A DNA stretch of 64,000 nt, taken from contig NZ_CP096829.1 in assembly GCF_023272795.1 (NCBI RefSeq), positions 310,001 through 374,000 of the forward strand, read 5' to 3'. Numbering within the stretch: position 1 is the stretch's first letter; each line of letters starts with the position of its first letter. Below are positions 9,606-19,020 of this stretch, piece by piece. The position numbers were made by a program, and so were the translations under genes. The notes under the pieces were generated by a model. That model did no database searches. It was given only the letters and a program-made list of their open reading frames with translations, and was not told the origin of the DNA. This DNA comes from Flavobacterium humidisoli. Lineage in GTDB: Bacteria; Bacteroidota; Bacteroidia; Flavobacteriales; Flavobacteriaceae.

Positions 9606-10628
9606 TTAAATCAAATAATTGCTAGCTTCTTCTTTTGAAAGTCCTTTCCATCTTAAGAAGTATTTCATTATTTTTTTATTTAAAATAAATTTACCAAATA
9701 CTTTACTTTTAAGAATGAAAAGCCATTTTGAGCTAGCCTCTATTGATTTTAATTTAAAATCAATTTCCGTATTATCTTTTTCTAATTTTGAAACCTCATT
9801 ATACATCCATTGTTCAACTACATTACCCATATGGTAAGCATAATTGTCTTCTGAAGATAAACGCCAAAAGCCTTTTTTTACCACCGGAATATCTAGGATT
9901 TCACTTTCGCTATTTCCTCCCAATTTATAATTAGAATATTTTACTTCCAAACTATTAAAAATTTCACCTCTGTATGTTCCTACAAAATGCCCTGCTCCAA
10001 TAACAGCTTTTTCGTTGCTACTCGAAATTGTAAAATAATTTTCTAAATGAGCTCTATTGTAAAAATCAGGATTTCCAACACTAATAGCAAAGTTTTTTAA
10101 AGCCAAAGGATTTTTAACTTTTGAAAAAGCGAGTTTTTTTGAAAAAAAATTATCCCAATAAATATTTGAAGTATAAGTTCTTAACGAGCGAGATGAGGGT
10201 GTAGGACAAACTACTCCAGCTTTTGGGAAATTTTCAAAAATAGAATATGTGGCTTTTTGCCATCCATTTAGAAATAATACATCTGAATCTGTAATTGTAA
10301 TTAATGGAAAATTATGTCCAACTACACCCTTTAAAATAGCATTTAATTTCCCAATATTTGTTGTTTCTAAAATTTCATGAATTTTTTTTTCCACATACAA
10401 TTCCTGCAAATAATTCTTCACCTCAGCGCAACTTCCATTATTTACAACAGTTATAAAAGTTTTTTTATGAACCGTAAGAAGTAATGACTCTAAACATAGC
10501 TTAAGAATAGCCAGACTATTTTTAAAATAATCATTCTGGTTTGGAATATAGACTGGAATAATAATTTGATGAGAATATGTCAAATTAGTCGTTTCCTGGT
10601 CTTTGTTCGGATTAAACCCTAATCTCAT
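9606..10628 (-). CDS. Glycosyltransferase family 2
   Basis: A 340-residue GT-A-fold enzyme. The N-terminus is offset by about 20 residues before the first strand (HQIIIPVYIPNQND). The metal-binding region is TDSDVLFLNGW at about 113-123. No membrane segment is visible, so it probably acts at the cytoplasmic face on a lipid-linked glycan. The start overlaps the stop of the upstream GT4 gene by four bases (ATGA), showing operon coupling. Donor and acceptor are unknown. Confidence 0.84.
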   Translation of the reverse strand: MRLGFNPNKDQETTNLTYSHQIIIPVYIPNQNDYFKNSLAILKLCLESLLLTVHKKTFITVVNNGSCAEVKNYLQELYVEKKIHEILETTNIGKLNAILKGVVGHNFPLITITDSDVLFLNGWQKATYSIFENFPKAGVVCPTPSSRSLRTYTSNIYWDNFFSKKLAFSKVKNPLALKNFAISVGNPDFYNRAHLENYFTISSSNEKAVIGAGHFVGTYRGEIFNSLEVKYSNYKLGGNSESEILDIPVVKKGFWRLSSEDNYAYHMGNVVEQWMYNEVSKLEKDNTEIDFKLKSIEASSKWLFILKSKVFGKFILNKKIMKYFLRWKGLSKEEASNYLI

Positions 10629-11761
10629 TTTATTATAGTTTTATACATTTCAATAACCTTCATTTTATTCTCAAAATAGTCCAGTCTTTCTCTAGCTATT
10701 TGTTGGTTTTTTAATGATGCCTTTTTGAGTAAATTTAAGTCTGAAATTGCTTTCAGAATATTCTCTTTAATCTCTTCAATAGATTCTGGGTTTTGAATTA
10801 AAAAACCGTTTTCATTGTTGGTAATTATTTCTTCTGTAACTCCACCAGGGTTTGACTGTATTGGAAAAGCTCCCATAACAATTGCCTCTAATAGAGTATT
10901 TGGCATTCCATCTGAAATACTATTTCCAATGTAAATTAAAGATTTCCCCATTAGCTTGGTTAATTCGCTATGTGAAAGCTCATGTCTATCAAAAAAATTA
11001 AAGTTTAACTGATTGATTTTTATATAATCTTCCACTTTAGAATGTGAACCAAAAACTACTATTTGATATTTTTTTATTTCTTTTTCTATTGAATGAAGCG
11101 CCTTTACAATATTTAGGCCTCTCCCTAAATCATGTTCATATCCTTTGACTAAAATAATTTTTCTTTCTAAAACTGGCAGCCTGAAAAATTCCAACTCGTT
11201 TATTTTATAACCAGCACCACCAGGAATCACATCTGAAAATTTTCCAGAAAAATTTAATTGAGTAGCTAAATTAAAATCTCGAATACAATCTGCGTGTAGA
11301 AAATCAACTCTTTTCAAAACATTTTTAATTTTATAATTATGTCTCTTAAAGTTCTTATAGTAAAAAAGGTCACTACCCCAGCAAGAATACAGCCATTTCA
11401 CTTTTGGAAACTTTCGCATTGTTTTCAAAATAGGATAAGAACAATTCTGCATTTCAAAACTATGAACCACATCTGGCTTTATTTCTAAAATTATTTTTTC
11501 TAAAGCCTCATTTGCCGTCACTTCAAGATATGGAAGAATTTTTTCATATAAATCAGGGTATTTTTTTCGTAGAAAACTTTCCCCTTTTATATGCTTTGCC
11601 TTCCTTCTTTTCCATTCTGTGAATTGTGTAATCGAACTTAAAGTCTCAAGTTTTCCTCTTCCTAAAACATCAAACCAATATAACTCAAAATTTGCGTCTT
11701 TAAGGTTTTCTATCCAACGAATGACGTGAAGAGAAGGCATTGAAACTAAGAGGACTTTCAT
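10625..11761 (-). CDS. Glycosyltransferase family 4
   Basis: A 378-residue GT-B enzyme. The N-terminal domain starts MKVLLVSMPSLHVIRWIENL, which carries the conserved HxxRW element of one GT4 subgroup. It contains a PDVVHSFEMQNCSYP strand and a C-terminal donor site with GNSISDGMPNTLLEAIVMGAFPIQSNPGG (read in parts, about 292-320). The family EX7E acid/base region is present in diverged form. A gap of 145 bases separates it from the gene upstream, one of the longer breaks in this block. Substrate not predictable. Confidence 0.88.
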   Translation of the reverse strand: MKVLLVSMPSLHVIRWIENLKDANFELYWFDVLGRGKLETLSSITQFTEWKRRKAKHIKGESFLRKKYPDLYEKILPYLEVTANEALEKIILEIKPDVVHSFEMQNCSYPILKTMRKFPKVKWLYSCWGSDLFYYKNFKRHNYKIKNVLKRVDFLHADCIRDFNLATQLNFSGKFSDVIPGGAGYKINELEFFRLPVLERKIILVKGYEHDLGRGLNIVKALHSIEKEIKKYQIVVFGSHSKVEDYIKINQLNFNFFDRHELSHSELTKLMGKSLIYIGNSISDGMPNTLLEAIVMGAFPIQSNPGGVTEEIITNNENGFLIQNPESIEEIKENILKAISDLNLLKKASLKNQQIARERLDYFENKMKVIEMYKTIIK

Positions 11762-11906
11762 TTTAATAAATAGATTTTTTATTTTATGTCATTGTACGAT
11801 CGCAAATTATAATTTAAAAAAATAGCTTCTAGCCTAAATGTAATAGCAATTTTATTTTTGAGAATAATTTTTATGATGACACTAGCCAAATATATATTTA
11901 AAAAAA

Positions 11907-12752
11907 CTATAAAACTATTCTATTTAGAAAGCCCAAATTCCAAATTATGAGTAAATCAGCAATTTTATTTTTTCTGTATAATAATTTTGGATTTCCCCAT
12001 TTTGTATGATACTTCACATAATCATCGAGAACTTTTTTGTCTTCCAAAAGATATTTATTGCCTTCTGTAAGTACATAGCTTGGTAATTTACTTATATCCA
12101 AATCTACACTTTCTTGAAGTTTTTTATATCCTTCACTTAGATCTTCTCGATTTTTTTTAACTTTTTCTCTTTCTAAATGTTCAACTTTAGAAGAATTAAC
12201 CAAGGCATGTTTAATATTATGCTTTTTCAAAGTCATAGCATAATCATTATCTGCGTAACCAAAATTAAATGTTTCGTCTAAATAGCCTATTCTCTTCAAA
12301 ACATCTTTATAAATTACTAAACACCACCCTTGAATGTGTGTTCTAACCTTATATCCCAGCTCAAATTCATTCGCAAAATCTAGATCATTAATATTCCCAC
12401 TAGGAGAAAATGATTTTATCTTCTTATTGTTTTTACTTACCTTATGTATTGCACTAAACCAATTTTCATAAAAAATTAGATCGTTGTTACATAATGCTAC
12501 AAATTGTCCTTTAGCTTCTTTTATTCCTATGTTCAAAAACTTATGAAAATTAAAATTTGAATCCGGAACAATAACTTTTACAAATTCTGGATATATAAAT
12601 CCAGACTCGTTATAGTTTTTATTTGACTCAACTAAAATAATCTCTAAGTCGATATCTTTTTCGGATTCAATTAAAGAAGAGATACAATTAGAAGTCATCT
12701 TAAATAATCCCTCTGTAGTTGTGTACGATAATATTACTACTGACAATTGCAT
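11907..12752 (-). CDS. Glycosyltransferase family 2
   Basis: A 281-residue inverting GT-A transferase. The N-terminus MQLSVVILSYTTTEGLFKM gives the first Rossmann strand; the nucleotide/metal site is ALCNNDLIFYENW at about 90-102, with NND in place of the common DxD, as in many rhamnosyl- and GlcNAc-type GT2 proteins. A GYADNDYAMTLKKH motif near 165-178 matches the ED-type catalytic loop. It is part of the dense run of transferases between the ABC exporter and the sialic acid genes. Donor unknown. Confidence 0.86.
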   Translation of the reverse strand: MQLSVVILSYTTTEGLFKMTSNCISSLIESEKDIDLEIILVESNKNYNESGFIYPEFVKVIVPDSNFNFHKFLNIGIKEAKGQFVALCNNDLIFYENWFSAIHKVSKNNKKIKSFSPSGNINDLDFANEFELGYKVRTHIQGWCLVIYKDVLKRIGYLDETFNFGYADNDYAMTLKKHNIKHALVNSSKVEHLEREKVKKNREDLSEGYKKLQESVDLDISKLPSYVLTEGNKYLLEDKKVLDDYVKYHTKWGNPKLLYRKNKIADLLIIWNLGFLNRIVL

Positions 12753-12756
12753 ATAA

Positions 12757-13626
12757 TTACTTTATTCTTTTTTGTATTTTTCTAAAGAAAGCTTTTAACA
12801 TCTTAAAAAAACCAACGCTAATTAATACTTGCTTATTTTTCTTGGCATATTGTTCTATAAAATCGTCAATTGAAGTAGATGGAATATAATGCAATTTGTC
12901 CCATAATTCAGGTTTTAACGGATGTATATTTTTAAAATTATCATAATTACTTATGTCTAAATCACGCCAAAATTCGAAATGTTTTTGTGTATCAAAATCA
13001 TCTCTATGTCCCCAATTTGTAATCTTAAAAAATATTTCTTCCTCAGATCTTGCCCAAGATTGATGAATAGCTTTTGCATTCATAAGATGATTGCTAATAC
13101 TGTAATTTGTTCTGGGTCCATCATATTTTTTGCAGTTAGTAATAAATGGAAATCGCTCATTGTTTTCTATATAAAGGTATCCTTCTGGAAGCTTTTTGAA
13201 TAGTGTAATCCAGATTCCTTTAAAAATGACAGGAGTAAATTTTGGAAAAATCATTAGATACCAATGCTGTTTTAAGAATATTCTAATTTTTTTAAAATCA
13301 TACATATATTCATCAACGTCAAGTTGAATTAACCATCCATCACCCATCCTATTTAAAAGCATATTTCTTTCTCGAACATCACATTCCATTGGAGATAATC
13401 CTGGAACATAAAAATCATCATAATAAAACTCAATCTTGTTTTTAACATCAAACTTCTTAACTTTTTCAAAAAAGCTTTCTTCAATTTCAAATGAATTTCC
13501 ACTCCAGGTTAGATAATTTTTATCAATTGCTAAAAAAATTACATCTACATAATCATACACTTGTTTAACTGATGTAAAAAACATATTGTAATCATATGAC
13601 AGAAGATATCCTACCTTTATTTTCAT
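12757..13626 (-). CDS. GT-A-like glycosyltransferase, family uncertain
   Basis: A 289-residue protein that begins MKIKVGYLLSYDYNMF and contains LIQLDVDEYMYDF around residues 95-107. The DVDEY acidic motif is typical of GT-A enzymes that read as GT2/GT92-like 'glycosyltransferase involved in cell wall biosynthesis'. A preceding VRERNMLLNRMG helix is also usual for that group. The C-terminus is basic (KAFFRKIQKRIK), which may help contact the membrane. It lies four bases upstream of the next GT2 gene. Function beyond glycosyl transfer is not supported. Confidence 0.75.
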   Translation of the reverse strand: MKIKVGYLLSYDYNMFFTSVKQVYDYVDVIFLAIDKNYLTWSGNSFEIEESFFEKVKKFDVKNKIEFYYDDFYVPGLSPMECDVRERNMLLNRMGDGWLIQLDVDEYMYDFKKIRIFLKQHWYLMIFPKFTPVIFKGIWITLFKKLPEGYLYIENNERFPFITNCKKYDGPRTNYSISNHLMNAKAIHQSWARSEEEIFFKITNWGHRDDFDTQKHFEFWRDLDISNYDNFKNIHPLKPELWDKLHYIPSTSIDDFIEQYAKKNKQVLISVGFFKMLKAFFRKIQKRIK

Positions 13627-13678
13627 CTTTTATTAAATTAACTATTTTAAAATCAACACTTTTTTCAAAAAACTTTTT

Positions 13679-14815
13679 CTAGTTTAAAAAATCTCTTAAG
13701 AAAGCTACTTTTTTATCATTTGAAAATTCATCAATATAGGCTTTCTTTATATCAATGCATTTTTGTAAAAAAAGAGATTCTCCATAGTTTAATATTTCTA
13801 TGGCTTTCTTACTCAAATCTTCTTCGTCTATTGCAATCAATTCTGGAAATTTGTTTAATCGATCTTTCATTGCTCCAACGTCATAAGATAAAATTGGCAA
13901 CCCATAAGCCATAATTTCTAATGCTACATTTGGTCCGCCTTCATATTTAGAAGTAATTAAAAAACAATTAAAGAGATCAAAAAAATTATATACTTCATCA
14001 TATTGAACTTCTTCAAAACTAATTGTAATTAATTCTTCTAGATTTTTTTCTTTAGCTAAATTTTTGAGACTTTTATAATAATTTTGATCACAACCTCCTT
14101 TAATAATTAATCTTGCTTTCACTCCTTTATCTCTAAGATTTGCTATTAAGTTTATTGCATGCTCGAATTGTTTCTCTTCCGAATATCTACCTAAAATTCC
14201 AAAATCGTAAAGATCCGTTTTTCTTTGGTTCCTTACTTTATTAATTGCAACGTCTTCATTAAAAAGCAAAATTTCTTGTGCAACCGTATTTTTAAGGTCT
14301 AAATTTTTAATAAAGAATTCTTTTTGTTTTTGAGAGGTAACAATATTGTATCTTATTTGAGACAAATATCTTATAGTAGAATTTTCCAGTGGATTAAAAA
14401 ATACAGTAGTGTATTTTATCACTATATCTTTTTTTGATTTATATAGTTGAATTAATGGAATATAATCATTTACCAGAGAAGTTTTGGTTATGATATATAT
14501 TTTATCAAATCTTGACAATTTTTTAAATTTCCAATAAAGAAAATCGAATGGTAATGATTCCAACCTTAACTTTCTCTTTATACTCTTATTTATTTTATAA
14601 AAAAAGACATTATTGAAAAAGAAAGGTCTAGTAAAAAACTTTACTTTTCTATCAATATATATGTTTTTCGTAAAATTTAAATCAAACTCTCCCGCCACAA
14701 AAACATGCACTTCTTCGACTTCAAGAAGTGATGCAAAAGTATTAGCCGTATGAATTGTTTCTAACTCACTGCCACCCGAAAATTGAAAAAATGGCGTTGT
14801 TATTAGTATTTTCAT
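13679..14815 (-). CDS. Glycosyltransferase family 4
   Basis: A 378-residue GT-B enzyme. The N-terminus MKILITTPFFQFSGGSELETIHTA has the glycine-rich acceptor-domain loop; the C-terminal domain has FGILGRYSEEKQFEHAINLI, VKARLIIKGG and the donor/EX7E region TSKYEGGPNVALEIMAYGLPILSYDVGAM (about 290-318, shown in part). It looks intact. It belongs to the same leftward operon as its neighbours. Specificity is not predictable. Confidence 0.9.
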   Translation of the reverse strand: MKILITTPFFQFSGGSELETIHTANTFASLLEVEEVHVFVAGEFDLNFTKNIYIDRKVKFFTRPFFFNNVFFYKINKSIKRKLRLESLPFDFLYWKFKKLSRFDKIYIITKTSLVNDYIPLIQLYKSKKDIVIKYTTVFFNPLENSTIRYLSQIRYNIVTSQKQKEFFIKNLDLKNTVAQEILLFNEDVAINKVRNQRKTDLYDFGILGRYSEEKQFEHAINLIANLRDKGVKARLIIKGGCDQNYYKSLKNLAKEKNLEELITISFEEVQYDEVYNFFDLFNCFLITSKYEGGPNVALEIMAYGLPILSYDVGAMKDRLNKFPELIAIDEEDLSKKAIEILNYGESLFLQKCIDIKKAYIDEFSNDKKVAFLRDFLN

Positions 14816-14888
14816 TTAAAAATGACTTTCAGTAGAATTTATTTTTACGCTCAAATCTAGTCGTCTTTATTAGACTCCTAAATCTTTT

Positions 14889-15893
14889 TTATTTCATAGC
14901 TTGTTCTATTTTGCTATTTAAAATTTGATTAATAATATAACCACCTTTCATTTTTACTGGATAGTATGCAATTAAAAACTTTAATAATAGAAAAATTTTA
15001 AATCTAAAAGATGATTTAAAATTTATTATAAAGAATACTATATTATGAGCAAATACGCTTCTATGAATATTTTCTTGATTAAGATATCCCATCAAACTTA
15101 ACGTATTTAACATTACCTCTTTCCTAAATTGCGTTTTTTCCTCTAAACTGAGTAGTTTATTTAAGCTTTTCAAAAACAACAAATGACTACGGAAAATTTT
15201 TTTTACAAAATCTCGATTTGTGTATTTTGATGTATTTTCTTCATAAATACGATAATAACAATCTGTTTTACTGATAATTTTAAATCTAATATCTTTGTTA
15301 TATACTATCTTTATATTGAATTCATCATCATCAAAAAGATCTAATTCTTCATTGAATCCTTCTTGTTTTAGAAAGAAAGATCTTTCCCAAAAAGGTCTGG
15401 TCATATTCCAAGGTAAGGGTCCTGTCAAAAATAGACATAGCAATTCATCTCTCTTCACTTGCGACAAATCTGGATAATCGTAATTTCCAAACTCATAGTT
15501 TTTAAAAAAACCCATTGAAAAGACGGCAAAATTAAGGTCTGGAAATTTTTCAAAAATTTCTAATCTTTTTTCTAAACAATCATCTTTTAAGAGATCATCT
15601 GAATCAAGAAATAAAAAAAACTCCCCTTTACTTATATTAACACCAAAATTCCTACAGCTATTCGCTCCCTTCCTTTTATCATTTGGTCGAGAGAAAAATT
15701 TAAATCGGCTATCTTTTGAAGCATATTTATCAACCTCTCCTTTTACATCATCTGTGCTTCCATCATCGACGATTAAACATTCCCAATTAGAGTAAGTTTG
15801 AAGTAAAACACTTGATAACGTTTCGTGAATTAAATGTGCCCTATTAAAAACTGGAACGATGATTGAAACTAAGGGATCATTTTTTATAAGCAT
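14889..15893 (-). CDS. Glycosyltransferase family 2
   Basis: A 334-residue GT-A enzyme with a textbook N-terminus: VSIIVPVFNRAHLIHETL, then CLIVDDGSTDD, then GEFFLFLDSDDLL at about 90-102 holding the DxD. The C-terminal third is longer than the catalytic core and may hold a membrane-associated helix (FKIFLLLKFLIAYYP). Its start lies inside the last 17 bases of the FkbM methyltransferase gene, and no later in-frame Met preserves the first strand, so the overlap looks real and the two are probably translationally coupled. Confidence 0.9.
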   Translation of the reverse strand: MLIKNDPLVSIIVPVFNRAHLIHETLSSVLLQTYSNWECLIVDDGSTDDVKGEVDKYASKDSRFKFFSRPNDKRKGANSCRNFGVNISKGEFFLFLDSDDLLKDDCLEKRLEIFEKFPDLNFAVFSMGFFKNYEFGNYDYPDLSQVKRDELLCLFLTGPLPWNMTRPFWERSFFLKQEGFNEELDLFDDDEFNIKIVYNKDIRFKIISKTDCYYRIYEENTSKYTNRDFVKKIFRSHLLFLKSLNKLLSLEEKTQFRKEVMLNTLSLMGYLNQENIHRSVFAHNIVFFIINFKSSFRFKIFLLLKFLIAYYPVKMKGGYIINQILNSKIEQAMK

Positions 15894-16761
15894 ATATTAA
15901 TCCCGAAATTGGCGATAAACTTTTTGAAAAGTACTCAAAATTATTATTTTTAAGTATTTCTTCAATTTTTTCTGCTCCTTTATCATGCCATTCTAGCATG
16001 AAAACATCTATCTTGTGAAGTAATTGTGAGTTCTTTAAATTTTCAAAAATTTCATATTCTGCTCCCTCACAATCCATCTTGATAACAATTTTTCTGCTTG
16101 GATTTTCATCCATTATTCTTACTAATTCTTCGCTAGCACTATTAATTTGGACTGGTACTTTAATAGCTGTATTAGTATTTGAATAACTAGGGCTCAATTC
16201 ACCTCTTATACCGGTATTCCCTTTACTGTTTTTATTGAAAAGGAAAAATTCTTGTCTTGTTTTATCTCCTAAACCTATATTTTGAATACTTTCAACTTTT
16301 GAAATTAATTTATTTAAACCAAAATTATCAATCGCCTGATTGTATGTCTCTTCTATAGGTTCAAAACAATAAATTTTTTCTACATGAGGTAAATTTGAAA
16401 AAAACAATGATGCAATTCCAATATTAGTTCCGATATCAATTATTACGCTTTTATCATTACAAATAAAATTATAGTCGTTTTCTACAAAGACCTCTTTTAA
16501 AATAAAAAACTCTTCCGCACTTTCGACATAAATTTTTAAATTTAAAAAGCCAACTAGAAATCCTTTATTATAATTTACAATCGAAATATTTTTAAATTTT
16601 TCTTCAAGCTCTTCTATATGTTTTCTTGCTTTAAAAATTATATCGAAATTATCCTTAACGTCAAATTTCTTTAAGCCTTTAATTTCCGCATTAACAATCT
16701 TCTTTTTATTTTCGATTCTATAACCTAAATCATTGATTATCTTGTATAATATTTTTTTCAT
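15877..16761 (-). CDS. FkbM family methyltransferase
   Basis: A 294-residue SAM-dependent methyltransferase. The SAM-binding loop is VIIDIGTNIGIASLFFSNL (about 107-125), followed by KIYCFEPIEETY and by MDCEGAEYEIFENL at about 228-241. FkbM proteins O-methylate sugar hydroxyls in many glycan clusters. It lies three bases after the Wzt gene and overlaps the following GT2 gene, so it is made with the ABC exporter. In O-antigen systems of the Wzm/Wzt type, terminal methylation can stop chain growth and be read by Wzt; whether that applies here is inference. Confidence 0.9.
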   Translation of the reverse strand: MKKILYKIINDLGYRIENKKKIVNAEIKGLKKFDVKDNFDIIFKARKHIEELEEKFKNISIVNYNKGFLVGFLNLKIYVESAEEFFILKEVFVENDYNFICNDKSVIIDIGTNIGIASLFFSNLPHVEKIYCFEPIEETYNQAIDNFGLNKLISKVESIQNIGLGDKTRQEFFLFNKNSKGNTGIRGELSPSYSNTNTAIKVPVQINSASEELVRIMDENPSRKIVIKMDCEGAEYEIFENLKNSQLLHKIDVFMLEWHDKGAEKIEEILKNNNFEYFSKSLSPISGLIYAYKK

Positions 16762-16764
16762 AAT

Positions 16765-18027
16765 TTATTTAAAAGCAATATCGAAATCAATATTAATTTT
16801 ACTTTGTCCTTTTGGTTTTTTCCCTTTAGTTAAAAAATAATTTCCCTCTTCAATACTGAAGGTAAAAGCATTATCTATCCAGTCTGAGTCTTCACCGTTA
16901 ACTGCTAAATAAATTGTTGCCGAATAGATGCCATATTCAAAAGGATTTCTCTCGAAACTTAAGATAATTTTATTGGGGTTGTCAATATTTTCTACATCTT
17001 TTAGAATAGAACTCACCCAAACCATTCTTTGTCCAAAATCATCTTCAATCCTTAAATCGAATCTAATATCTTCTGAATTTAGGTTATTGATATTTACTAT
17101 ATCAAAAATAATAGACATTGGCTGACCTGTAACGGGTTTCAAATTTTCTGATGCACCAAAAACCTTGACACTATCGAAAAACACTTTTTTATTTCCTTTT
17201 CTGTTTTTAATTTCCGAAAGTTTCAAATCTAATGCATTGCCCTTAAGATATGCTAAAATACTCTCATCTGTGTTGCCTTTAAAAACAATTTTTCCATTTT
17301 CTAAAACTATTCCTCGAGTACATAAATTTTTGACCGCTGACATATTATGGCTTACAAAAAGGACAGTTCTACCTTCTCCTCTTGAAATATCCTTCATTTT
17401 TCCAATCGCTTTCTTTTGAAATTCGGCATCTCCAACAGCTAAAACCTCATCAACTACTAAAATTTCAGGTTCTAAAAAAGCCGCAACAGCAAATGCTAAA
17501 CGAACTGTCATTCCAGAGCTATATCTTTTCACTGGAGTATCAATATAACGTTCGCAACCAGAAAACTCAATAATTTCATCAAGCTTAGAAGTAATTTCCT
17601 TTTTTGTCATTCCTAAAATGGCACCATTAAGAAATATATTCTCTCTTCCTGTCATTTCTCCATTAAAACCAGTTCCAACTTCTAATAAGGAAGCTATACG
17701 TCCTCTAGATTTTATACTACCTGTTGTTGGTGCTGTAACCTTCGAAAGAATTTTCAAAAGTGTAGATTTTCCTGCCCCATTCTTTCCAATGATCCCTAAA
17801 ACTTCTCCACGTTCAACTTCAAAGTTAATGTCTTGTAAAGCCCAAACGTAATCTGAAGTTCCTTTTGTGGAACGATCGTTGGTATCACCAATTTTTAAAT
17901 ATGGATTTTCTTTTCCACGAATTTTATGCCACCAACGGTTTAAATCATGACTTAAAGTTCCTGTTCCTACCTGTCCTAAGCGGTATTGCTTAGAAATATT
18001 TTCGGCTTTTAATATAATCTCTTTCAT
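16765..18027 (-). CDS. wzt: Polysaccharide ABC transporter ATP-binding protein with C-terminal Wzt domain
   Basis: A 420-residue ATPase that powers export of a lipid-linked glycan across the inner membrane. The N-terminal nucleotide-binding domain has Walker A GKNGAGKSTLL, the signature YSSGMTVRLAF, Walker B EILVVDEVLAVGD and the H-loop VSHNMSAV. Beyond about residue 270 there is a beta-rich domain of the Wzt_C type, which in O9a-like systems binds the finished chain. The start overlaps the permease stop by one base. The extra domain argues for an O-antigen-like glycan rather than a short-ATPase group-2 capsule exporter. Confidence 0.95.
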   Translation of the reverse strand: MKEIILKAENISKQYRLGQVGTGTLSHDLNRWWHKIRGKENPYLKIGDTNDRSTKGTSDYVWALQDINFEVERGEVLGIIGKNGAGKSTLLKILSKVTAPTTGSIKSRGRIASLLEVGTGFNGEMTGRENIFLNGAILGMTKKEITSKLDEIIEFSGCERYIDTPVKRYSSGMTVRLAFAVAAFLEPEILVVDEVLAVGDAEFQKKAIGKMKDISRGEGRTVLFVSHNMSAVKNLCTRGIVLENGKIVFKGNTDESILAYLKGNALDLKLSEIKNRKGNKKVFFDSVKVFGASENLKPVTGQPMSIIFDIVNINNLNSEDIRFDLRIEDDFGQRMVWVSSILKDVENIDNPNKIILSFERNPFEYGIYSATIYLAVNGEDSDWIDNAFTFSIEEGNYFLTKGKKPKGQSKINIDFDIAFK

Positions 18028-18890
18028 TATACAGTGTCTATAAAGCTTTTCTCTGTTCTATTAAAAACCAATAATCCAATAAAAAAAATAGTTAATGTAA
18101 CAACCATTGTATATACTAACCCTAAAATCGATATACTACCAACATTTAAAAGCATATAACGAGAAGTTTCAATCACATAAGCTAATGGATTGTATTCTAC
18201 AATCCATCCAAATTTTGGAAGTTTATCTTTTATCAACTCCATAGGATACATTACAGCAGATATATACATTAGCAATTGTACTCCAAAACCAACTAAATTA
18301 TTTAAATCCCTATATTTAGTAACCATTGAAGAAATCATCATCCCCAAACCTAACCCCAAAATTCCCATAAATGAAATTAAAATTGGGAAAAATAGTATGG
18401 ATCCATTTAAACTTAAATCTGCTCCTTGAAAATAAAAGAAAATGTAAAAGAAAATAAATATACAAAACTGGATTCCGAACTTAATCAAGTTTGAAATTAC
18501 TATAGATAGGGGAGTAATAATTCTAGGGAAATATACTTTTCCAAATATTCCTGCATTGGATTTGAAAGTATCTGAAGTCCCATTCAAACAAGCAGTAAAA
18601 TAATTCCAAACCATTATTCCGGCAAGATTAAATAAAAATGGTGGTATGGAACCTGTTTTAATGCCAGCTACGTTATTAAAAATAATCGTAAAGGTAATAG
18701 AAGTAAACAAAGGCTGTATTAAATACCATAAGGGGCCTAAAACAGTTTGCTTATAAACTGTTATAATATCTCTCTTTACAAAGAGCATTAGTAAATCTCG
18801 ATATTGCCAAATTTCTTTAAAATTAAGCGAGAAAAATTTATTCTTGGGTGTTATTTCAAACAACCAGTCATTTGTATTTTTAGAGTCCAT
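18027..18890 (-). CDS. wzm: Polysaccharide ABC transporter permease
   Basis: A 287-residue ABC-2-type permease with six predicted hydrophobic segments. The N-terminal cytoplasmic part ends in DLLMLFVKRDIITVYKQTVLGPLWYLIQP, the coupling-helix region typical of Wzm/TagG/RfbA permeases. It forms the channel with the overlapping wzt product. It is the first gene after a terminator-like hairpin at 18962-18993, so it probably starts the ABC-exporter block, though no convincing promoter is visible in the 130-base gap. Confidence 0.95.
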   Translation of the reverse strand: MDSKNTNDWLFEITPKNKFFSLNFKEIWQYRDLLMLFVKRDIITVYKQTVLGPLWYLIQPLFTSITFTIIFNNVAGIKTGSIPPFLFNLAGIMVWNYFTACLNGTSDTFKSNAGIFGKVYFPRIITPLSIVISNLIKFGIQFCIFIFFYIFFYFQGADLSLNGSILFFPILISFMGILGLGLGMMISSMVTKYRDLNNLVGFGVQLLMYISAVMYPMELIKDKLPKFGWIVEYNPLAYVIETSRYMLLNVGSISILGLVYTMVVTLTIFFIGLLVFNRTEKSFIDTV

Positions 18891-18961
18891 TTAAAGGGGC
18901 ATAAAAATCTTAATTTAAAAAATTAACAAGATTTTTAACATTTTAAAAATTGTTTAAAAAT

Positions 18962-18993
18962 GTCAAAAGGCGTTTAAAAAAACACCTCTTGAC
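18962..18993 (-). terminator. Terminator-like hairpin between flaA1-type gene and wzm
   Basis: Two 14-base arms (18962-18975 and 18980-18993) flank a four-base loop. On the plus strand two pairs would be A/C mismatches; on the minus-strand RNA they become G-U pairs, giving a continuous 14-pair stem. T-rich sequence follows in the minus direction. It starts 27 bases past the stop of the upstream gene. This looks like an intrinsic terminator or attenuator for leftward transcription, separating the Wzx/Wzy block from the ABC-exporter block. Confidence 0.65.
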
Positions 18994-19020
18994 TATATTT
19001 GAATTTATTTTCGTTTGATC

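Noticed and set aside
18994..19001. TATATTTG on the plus strand
   Set aside because: It faces into the 3' end of a leftward gene with no rightward gene to serve; chance match in AT-rich DNA.
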